From NCBI RefSeq assembly GCF_017573465.1, contig NZ_JAGEPF010000007.1, forward strand, positions 62,001 through 126,000: a DNA stretch of 64,000 nt. The letters are read 5' to 3'. The stretch comes from Actinomadura violacea. Lineage in GTDB: Bacteria > Actinomycetota > Actinomycetes > Streptosporangiales > Streptosporangiaceae. The notes beneath the pieces were generated by a model that was not told the origin of the DNA, did no database searches, and worked only from the letters and a program-made list of their open reading frames with translations. This document shows positions 58,428 to 64,000 of the stretch, one piece after another; positions within the stretch are counted from its first letter, which is position 1, and each line of letters starts with the position of its first letter. A program made the position numbers and the translations under genes.

Positions 58428-59218
58428 GGGAGGATCGCGTCGATGTAGCCGCCGTCGGTGCGCAGGGCGCCGCCGGTGGTGGCCGAGGCGTGCGGTGAGC
58501 TGAGGTAGACGACCATGTTGGCGATCTCTTCGGGCTCGATGAGCCGCTGGAGCAGCGAGTTCGGGCGGTGCTCGGTCATGAAGCGGCGCTGCGCCTGCTC
58601 CCAGGGCAGGTCGTTCCCGACCATCTCGGCAACGAAGTCCTCCACGCCCGCGGTGTGGGTCGGGCCGGCGAGGACGGTGTTGACGGTGACGCCCGTCCCG
58701 GCGACGGCCTTGGCGTAGCCGCGCGAGACGGCGAGCAGCGCCGTCTTCGACACGCCGTAATGCACCATCTCCGCCGGGATCGCCACCGCTGAGTCGCTCG
58801 CGATGAACTGCACGCGCCCCCAGCCGCGTTCGGTCATGCCGGGCAGGTAGAGGCGGGCGAGCCGGACGCCGGACAGCACGTTGACCTCGAAATAGCGCCG
58901 CCATTCGGCATCGTCGATCTCCAGGACGGGCCGTGCCGAGAAGATGCCGAGGTTGTTCACCAGGATGTCGACGTCGGGCACCTCGGCGCGCACCGCTTCG
59001 GCGCCTTCGGCGGTGGCGACGTCGGCGGCCACGCCCCGCAGGTCCGCGTCCGGCAGTTCCGCGCGCAGCCCGTCCAGAGCGCGGGTGACGCCGTCGCCGG
59101 ACCGTCCGTTGACGACGGTGGTCGCTCCGGCCCGCGCCAGCCCCGCCGCGATGGCGCGGCCGATGCCCTGGGTGGAGCCGGTGACGAAGGCGGTCCGCCC
59201 GCTGAGATCGATGTCCAT
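58424..59218 (-). CDS. Short-chain dehydrogenase/reductase
   Basis: A 264-residue classical SDR. The cofactor motif is VTGSTQGIGRAIAAGLARAG (about 12-31), the NNAG equivalent is LVNNLGIFSA (about 90) and the catalytic set is Ser in FIASDSAVAIP plus MVHYGVSKTALL (Tyr and Lys about 157/161). PEEIANMVVYLSSPHAS and ALRTDGGYIDA complete the C-terminus. NADP(H) is likely from the arginine-rich second strand. ATGs at 59218 and 59230 are both possible. It is convergent with the CU044_5270-like gene and divergent from the FAAL gene. Confidence 0.91.
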   Translation of the reverse strand: MDIDLSGRTAFVTGSTQGIGRAIAAGLARAGATTVVNGRSGDGVTRALDGLRAELPDADLRGVAADVATAEGAEAVRAEVPDVDILVNNLGIFSARPVLEIDDAEWRRYFEVNVLSGVRLARLYLPGMTERGWGRVQFIASDSAVAIPAEMVHYGVSKTALLAVSRGYAKAVAGTGVTVNTVLAGPTHTAGVEDFVAEMVGNDLPWEQAQRRFMTEHRPNSLLQRLIEPEEIANMVVYLSSPHASATTGGALRTDGGYIDAILP

Positions 59219-59308
59219 GAGGGGGACCATTCCCCCGCGATATAGGTTCAGTATCAGCGGGTCTCCCGAAAATCGGCGCAGCTCTTGGAGTTGACGTTGG
59301 GGGAGGAC

Positions 59309-61096
59309 ATGGCCGCGTTCCAGGATCTGGTGACCCGCTTCCACGCCCATGCCGGGAAATGGCCTGAACGCGAGCTCCTGACCTTCGTGCGAGCCGTGCG
59401 GGAGGACGGCGAGCTCGTCCTGCGGGACGACCGCCGCAGCCGCGGCGAGCTCGACCGGACGGCCCGCGCGATCGCCGTTCATCTGGCGGGGCGGGGCGTC
59501 GCGCCCGGTGATCGGGTGCTGGTGCCCGGGTCGCATGGACTCGACTTCGCGGAAGCGTTCCTCGGCGTCCAGTACGCCGGCGCGGTGCCGGTCCCGGCTC
59601 CGCCGCCGGGCGGCAGGCGGGAGCACTACGGTCGCGTCGCCGGGATCGCGCGTGACGCCTCGGTCCGGCTCGTCCTGGTGGACGGCGAGGGCTTGGCGGA
59701 CACCGCGGCCTGGATGGCGCAGGAGAAGGTGACCGCGCTCGGGCCGGTCACGGTGGACGAGGCCCGGGCGGGGGACCCCGAGGCGTGGCGCCCGCCTCGC
59801 CTGGACCCGGACTCGCTGGCGTTCCTGCAGTACACGTCGGGATCCACCGGACGGCCCAAGGGCGTCATGGTGAGCCACGGCAATCTCGCCCACAACCTCG
59901 GGATGCTCGCGTCCGCGATGGGGCTCCACGAGGGTTCGCGTCTCGGCGGCTGGTTGCCGATGTTCCACGACATGGGCCTCATCGCCCTGCTCCTGGAGCC
60001 GATGTATCTCGGCGCCACCTCGACGCTGATGGCGCCGATGCAGTTCGTCAAGTATCCGCACACCTGGCTGCGGATGATCGGTGAGCGCGGCATCCACATG
60101 TCCACCGCCCCGAACTTCGCCTACGACCTTTGCCTGCGGAAGGTCACCGACGAGCATCTCGCGGGCCTCGACCTGTCGGGCTGGACGCACGCCCTCAACG
60201 GCGCCGAGCCCATCGACGCCCGCACGCTCGACGCGTTCAGCGAACGGTTCGCCCCAGCAGGTTTTCGCCGGACGGCGTTGTCCCCCTGCTACGGGCTCGC
60301 CGAGGCGACGCTCTATGTGAGCGGGACGCCGGTGGCCGATCCGCCCGTCGAGGCGGTGGTCGACGCGGCCGCGCTCGAACGCCACCGCTTCGAGCCCGTC
60401 GCCGCGGACGGAGTGGCCGGCGCGACGGTCCGGCTGGTCTCCAGCGGGCGGGTCCGGGACCTGGAGACCGTGATCGTCGAGCCGGAGACGGGCACGGAAC
60501 TGCCGGACGGGCGCGTCGGCGAGCTGTGGATCCGGGGCGAGAGCGTCGCGCGCGGCTACTGGGGCGACCCTCCGCACGGCCGCGGCACGTTCGGCGCGGT
60601 CACGGCGTCCGGACGTGGCGGCTTCCTGCGCACCGGCGACCTCGCCGTCCGCGTCGACGGATGCCACTTCATCACCGGCCGGGTGAAGGAGACGATCGTC
60701 CTCAACGGCCGCAACCTCTACCCCTACGACGTGGAGCGGGCCTCACGCGCGGCGGACCCGGCCCTGGCCGGGCTGCCCTCCAGCGCGTTCGGGGTGGCGG
60801 CGGGGACGGAGGAGCTGGTCGTCGTCCAGGAGGTCCGGGGCGGCGAGCGGACGCCGGGCGCGCTGCGCGAGCTGACCGGCGCGGTGCGGGCGGCGGTCGC
60901 GGCCGAGTTCGGCGTGCGGGCCAACGTGGTGCTGGTGCGGCCCGGCCGGATCCGCCGCACGACCAGCGGGAAGATCCAGCGCGGGCTCATGCGGGAGCTG
61001 TTCACCGGCGGATCGCTCGATCCGCTTCACGAGGAGCTGTCCCCGCGGCTGGCGGACCGCTACCGCGGCGCGGACCCCGTCGAGGCCGGCGCATGA
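59309..61096 (+). CDS. Fatty-acyl-AMP ligase (FAAL)
   Basis: A 595-residue adenylating enzyme that activates a fatty acid as acyl-AMP, usually for loading on an acyl carrier protein rather than CoA. Motif A3 is LQYTSGSTGRPKGVMVSHG (about 174-192). GGWLPMFHDMGLIALLLEPM is the FAAL signature (about 213-232). ALNGAEPIDARTL and SPCYGLAEATLYVSG follow, then RTGDLAVRVDG and the A10 lysine in TTSGKIQRG (about 555). The ATG at 59309 sits two bases after GGAGG; TTG at 59285 is an alternative. Its TGA overlaps the next start (ATGA). Together with the two dehydrogenases it suggests a lipid starter module. Confidence 0.93.
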   Translation: MAAFQDLVTRFHAHAGKWPERELLTFVRAVREDGELVLRDDRRSRGELDRTARAIAVHLAGRGVAPGDRVLVPGSHGLDFAEAFLGVQYAGAVPVPAPPPGGRREHYGRVAGIARDASVRLVLVDGEGLADTAAWMAQEKVTALGPVTVDEARAGDPEAWRPPRLDPDSLAFLQYTSGSTGRPKGVMVSHGNLAHNLGMLASAMGLHEGSRLGGWLPMFHDMGLIALLLEPMYLGATSTLMAPMQFVKYPHTWLRMIGERGIHMSTAPNFAYDLCLRKVTDEHLAGLDLSGWTHALNGAEPIDARTLDAFSERFAPAGFRRTALSPCYGLAEATLYVSGTPVADPPVEAVVDAAALERHRFEPVAADGVAGATVRLVSSGRVRDLETVIVEPETGTELPDGRVGELWIRGESVARGYWGDPPHGRGTFGAVTASGRGGFLRTGDLAVRVDGCHFITGRVKETIVLNGRNLYPYDVERASRAADPALAGLPSSAFGVAAGTEELVVVQEVRGGERTPGALRELTGAVRAAVAAEFGVRANVVLVRPGRIRRTTSGKIQRGLMRELFTGGSLDPLHEELSPRLADRYRGADPVEAGA

Positions 61097-62886
61097 CCGT
61101 GAAGGCGATGCTTCCCGCCGCCCGGTTCGAGGCGGCGCTCGGCGACCCGCACGATCCCTCCAGGCCGTTCAACCTGGCCGAGAGCGCCGCGCTGGACGAG
61201 GCGGAGGAGTTCCCGGCCCGCGCGGCCGCCGAACTCGACCGGCTCGGACTGCCCGCCTATTACGTCCCGGCGGCGCACGGCGGCGAGCTGCACGATCAGG
61301 AGGAGCTGTTCCACCTGGTCAGGGTGCTGGCTCGCCGCGACCTCTCGGTGGCGATCGGGCATGTGAAGACCTATCTCGGAGCGGTGTCGGCCTGGGTGTG
61401 CGCGGATCCCGTGCAGGCGCGTTCCGTCGGTGCGGGCGTCGCGGCGGGGCAGGTGTTCTCGTGGGCGCTCACCGAACGCGAGCATGGCAGCGACCTCCTC
61501 GCTGGGGAGGTGACGGCCGAACGCGCGCCGGGCGGCGGATACGTCCTCAGGGGCGAGAAGTGGCTGGTCAACAACGCGACCCGGGGCCGCTGGTCGTGTG
61601 TCCTGGCCAGGACCGACCCGGCTGGGGGCCCGCGCGGGTTCACCCTGTTCATGGTGGACAAGCGGGCTCTGCCCGCCGGGCGGCACCGCTGCCTTCCCAA
61701 GGTGCGCACGCATGGCATCCGAGGCGCGGACATCAGCGGGATCGCGTTCCTGGACGCCGAGGTGGGCCCCGAAGCGAGGGTCGGCGCGGAGGGCGGGGGC
61801 CTGGACATCGTGCTGCGCGCACTCCAGCTCACCCGGACGCTGTGCGGGGCGCTGTCGGTCGGCGCCGCCGACCACGCGTTGCGCGTCGCCCTGGACCTGC
61901 TCTCGCGGCAGCGGCGTTTCGGCGCCGCCGTCACCGATCTGCCGCTGAGCCGCCGGGAGCTCGCCTCGTGCTACGCCGATCTGCTGCTGTGCGAGGCCGT
62001 CGGGCTCGTGACGAGCCGGTCGGCGCAGACGCTTCCCGGCGAGCTGGCGGTCGGTTCGGCGGTGACCAAGTTCCTGGTGCCGACGACCGTGGACCGCCTC
62101 CTCGGACGCCTCGCCAAGATGCTCGGGGTGCGCGCGCTCATGGGCCCCGTGCCGGACGGGGCGTTCGGCACCTGCCCGCACGGCCGCTTCCAGAAGCTCC
62201 ACCGCGACCACCGCATCGTCGCCATGTTCGACGGGAACACCGTGGTGAACCTGAACCTGCTGGTCAACCACTTCCCGATGCTGGTCCGCGGCCACCGGAA
62301 CGCGGCCGTGGACGACGCCGGGCTCGAACGGGCCGCCGATCTCGGCGCCCCGGTCCCGGCCGTCGCCGCCGACGAGCTGACGCTGATCTCCAAGGCGGGG
62401 AGCTCGGTCGTCCAGGCGCTGCCCGGCCTCGTCCGCAGGGTCCGCGCGGACGGCCCGGCGGACCTCGCCGAACTGGCCGGCCGGGTGCAGGCGGCGGCGT
62501 CCGAGGTGCACCTGCGGATGGCGGAGCATGCCCCGGCGCCACGCCTGGTTCCGGCGGAGGCGTTCGCCGCCGCCGAAGACTACACGTCGTGCTACGCCGC
62601 CGCGGCCTGCCTGGCTCTCTGGGTGCACGGCCGTCCGGGGACGGGAATGCCCGCGGATCTGTGGACGGACGCCGTCTGGGTGAAGGCATGCCTGGTCCGG
62701 CTGCTCGGACGGCTGGAGCCGGCGGCCGGGGACGGGCGCGCGGACGGCGCGGTCGACGCACTCTACGGCCCGCTGCTGGCGCGCCACCAGGAGGGCTCGT
62801 TGTTCTCCCTGCTCGACATGAGGCTTCCGGACCGGCGCCCCGCAGACGAGCCCGACCGCGCCGAGCCGGCGGGCGCGGCCCGGTGA
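61093..62886 (+). CDS. Acyl-CoA/acyl-ACP dehydrogenase-like protein
   Basis: A 597-residue flavoprotein that probably introduces a double bond in the activated acyl chain. Family segments are FSWALTEREHGSDLLAGEVT, GYVLRGEKWLVNNATRG, GFTLFMVDKRALP and the helical flavin domain (about 245-400). The position of the catalytic Glu in the usual YEGT loop reads VAMFDGNTVVNLNLL, i.e. Asp, so chemistry may differ. An extra C-terminal helical region (about 430-597) is longer than in beta-oxidation enzymes. The ATG overlaps the FAAL stop; its own stop overlaps the next start (GTGA). Confidence 0.88.
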   Translation: MTVKAMLPAARFEAALGDPHDPSRPFNLAESAALDEAEEFPARAAAELDRLGLPAYYVPAAHGGELHDQEELFHLVRVLARRDLSVAIGHVKTYLGAVSAWVCADPVQARSVGAGVAAGQVFSWALTEREHGSDLLAGEVTAERAPGGGYVLRGEKWLVNNATRGRWSCVLARTDPAGGPRGFTLFMVDKRALPAGRHRCLPKVRTHGIRGADISGIAFLDAEVGPEARVGAEGGGLDIVLRALQLTRTLCGALSVGAADHALRVALDLLSRQRRFGAAVTDLPLSRRELASCYADLLLCEAVGLVTSRSAQTLPGELAVGSAVTKFLVPTTVDRLLGRLAKMLGVRALMGPVPDGAFGTCPHGRFQKLHRDHRIVAMFDGNTVVNLNLLVNHFPMLVRGHRNAAVDDAGLERAADLGAPVPAVAADELTLISKAGSSVVQALPGLVRRVRADGPADLAELAGRVQAAASEVHLRMAEHAPAPRLVPAEAFAAAEDYTSCYAAAACLALWVHGRPGTGMPADLWTDAVWVKACLVRLLGRLEPAAGDGRADGAVDALYGPLLARHQEGSLFSLLDMRLPDRRPADEPDRAEPAGAAR

Positions 62887-64000
62887 GCGCCCAGACGGCC
62901 GCGGGCCTCGAAGCGGTCTTCGGGCCGCCGGGCGACCCCGCGAACCCGTTCGGCCTCGCGGCCGTCGTCCGGGCCGACGAGCTCGGCGCCCCGCCGCCGG
63001 CGGCCCGCGCGGCGCTGGCCGCGTTCGGTGTCGGGGCCGAGTTCGTGCCGCGCGAGCTGGGCGGCCGTTTCGACCGCGCCGACCGGATGGTCCGCGTGCT
63101 GCGCCCGCTGGGCCGCCGCGACCTCGCCCTGCTGATCGGGAGCGGCGCCATCGGCCTGATCGCCGCGGCCCCGGTGTGGGTCGCCGGCGACGCCGCCCAG
63201 CGGGCGTGGACGGCGGAACTGCTGCTCGGCGGGGCCCGGCTCGCCGCGGCCTTCACCGAACTCGGCCACGGGTCGGACGCCGCCCGCATGGACCTGCGCG
63301 CGGTCCCGCGCGGCGACGGCTTCGCGCTGACGGGCGGCAAGCAGGTCATCAACGAGCTCGACCGGGCCGACGCGTGCGTGCTGCTGGCCCGGACCGGCAC
63401 CGCGGGCTCGGCCCGTGACCTTTCGCTGTTCCTGCTGGACATGGCCGGCGAGCCCGGTCCCGGCACGCGCTTCCTGCCGCCGTTCCCGCTGGCCGTGCTG
63501 CGCGGCAGCCGCCTCGTCGGGGTCGAGTTCGACGAGCGGCCGGTGCCGGCCGGCGCGCTGCTGGGCGAACGCGGCCACGCACTCGAAGTGATGGGGCGGG
63601 CGTTCCAGGTCACGCGCGCGACGCTGCCCGGCATGATCCTCGGATCGCTCGACACCCTGCTGCGCACGACCGTCGCGTTCGCGCTAGAACGGCGGCTCTA
63701 CGGGCGGTCCGTGGCGGACCTGCCGCACGCCGCGGGCGAGCTGACCGGGGTGTTCGCCGACCTGCTGGCGTGCGACGCGATGGCGACCGTCGCGGCCCGT
63801 TCCCTCCACCTGCTCCCCGGTGAGACCAGCGTGTCGTCCGCGCTGACGAAGTACCTGGTGCCGGAGCTGCTGCAGGACGCGGCCGACCGGCTCGGCGCCG
63901 TCCTCGGAGCGAGGTCCTACCTCCGGGAGGGGCCGCACGCGATCTTCCAGAAGCATCTGCGGGACCTGCTCGCGGCCTCGGTCGCGCACACGGGCGGCAC
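62883..64000 (+). CDS. Second acyl-CoA dehydrogenase-like protein (partial, runs off right edge)
   Basis: At least 372 residues of a paralogue of the preceding gene; the C-terminus is beyond 64000. It has AAAFTELGHGSDAARMDLRA, FALTGGKQVINELDRADACV and a helical domain (about 250-370; RALEFALERRLYGRSV-like VAFALERRLYGRSVADLP). The catalytic-base region is not in the window. Adjacent acyl-CoA dehydrogenase pairs often form obligate heteromers, as in actinobacterial steroid degradation, so the two may be one enzyme. GTG start at 62883. Confidence 0.87.
   Translation, partial: MSAQTAAGLEAVFGPPGDPANPFGLAAVVRADELGAPPPAARAALAAFGVGAEFVPRELGGRFDRADRMVRVLRPLGRRDLALLIGSGAIGLIAAAPVWVAGDAAQRAWTAELLLGGARLAAAFTELGHGSDAARMDLRAVPRGDGFALTGGKQVINELDRADACVLLARTGTAGSARDLSLFLLDMAGEPGPGTRFLPPFPLAVLRGSRLVGVEFDERPVPAGALLGERGHALEVMGRAFQVTRATLPGMILGSLDTLLRTTVAFALERRLYGRSVADLPHAAGELTGVFADLLACDAMATVAARSLHLLPGETSVSSALTKYLVPELLQDAADRLGAVLGARSYLREGPHAIFQKHLRDLLAASVAHTGG

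Overview
This is a high-GC actinobacterial chromosome segment of ordinary gene density. It has many GTG starts and four-base ATGA/GTGA overlaps. It also has families typical of the phylum: an F420/flavin LLM oxidoreductase, ECF sigma factors with a CU044_5270-like partner, a DUF5994-like protein, a CGNR regulator, a DUF5937/ArsR-like regulator and a fatty-acyl-AMP ligase. The overall style fits a morphologically complex actinomycete such as an Actinomadura-like or other Streptosporangiales genus; that placement is inference from gene content, not a match. I see no rRNA, tRNA, CRISPR array, intact insertion sequence or phage.

1-9,430: a TetR/MacB-type ABC exporter operon (cut by the left edge), a lone HAMP-type histidine kinase, a NarL/DesK-type two-component pair divergent from an MMPL exporter, and a SAM methyltransferase. 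9,510-18,165: a coherent catabolic block with a CaiB/BaiF CoA-transferase, an SsuABC/TauABC-like importer, an amidohydrolase, an NDP-forming acyl-CoA synthetase and a TetR regulator. Eight copies of one 15-bp dyad (CTGAC-N5-GTCAG) punctuate it and mark it as one regulon. 18,200-29,250: a membrane-anchored HTH/pseudo-glycosidase protein, a small basic secreted protein, a CGNR regulator divergent from a VOC-PEBP fusion, a ketopantoate-reductase-like protein, a polysaccharide deacetylase, an ArsR-controlled MFS exporter and an ECF sigma factor with a small membrane protein.

29,350-35,800 is the most interesting part: an acyl desaturase divergent from an overlapping operon of a P450, a cyclooxygenase-like haem dioxygenase, a large serine lipase and a small helical protein. 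The P450 has an Asn-bearing I-helix without the usual acid-Thr pair. The set reads like a self-contained bacterial oxylipin pathway: desaturate and release a fatty acid, oxygenate it, rearrange the hydroperoxide. 35,800-51,260 is a run of small regulator-plus-target modules, nearly all with a clear palindrome in the intergenic gap: a beta-lactamase-like hydrolase, TetR/hydrolase, TetR/NAD(P)-binding protein, ArsR-AHSA1/DHFR-like, GNATs, a tripeptidyl aminopeptidase, a MarR/pseudo-receiver pair, a C70-like protease pair and an XRE protein.

51,380-58,430: a decayed DHA2 MFS remnant, then an LLM oxidoreductase - alcohol dehydrogenase - phosphoesterase string divergent from a PaaX-like repressor (the phosphoesterase carries an in-frame amber codon), then an ECF sigma/CU044_5270-like pair. 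58,424-64,000: an SDR, then fatty-acyl-AMP ligase plus two acyl-CoA dehydrogenase-like genes in overlapping order, running off the right edge. This is likely the lipid-starter end of a lipopeptide or polyketide locus.
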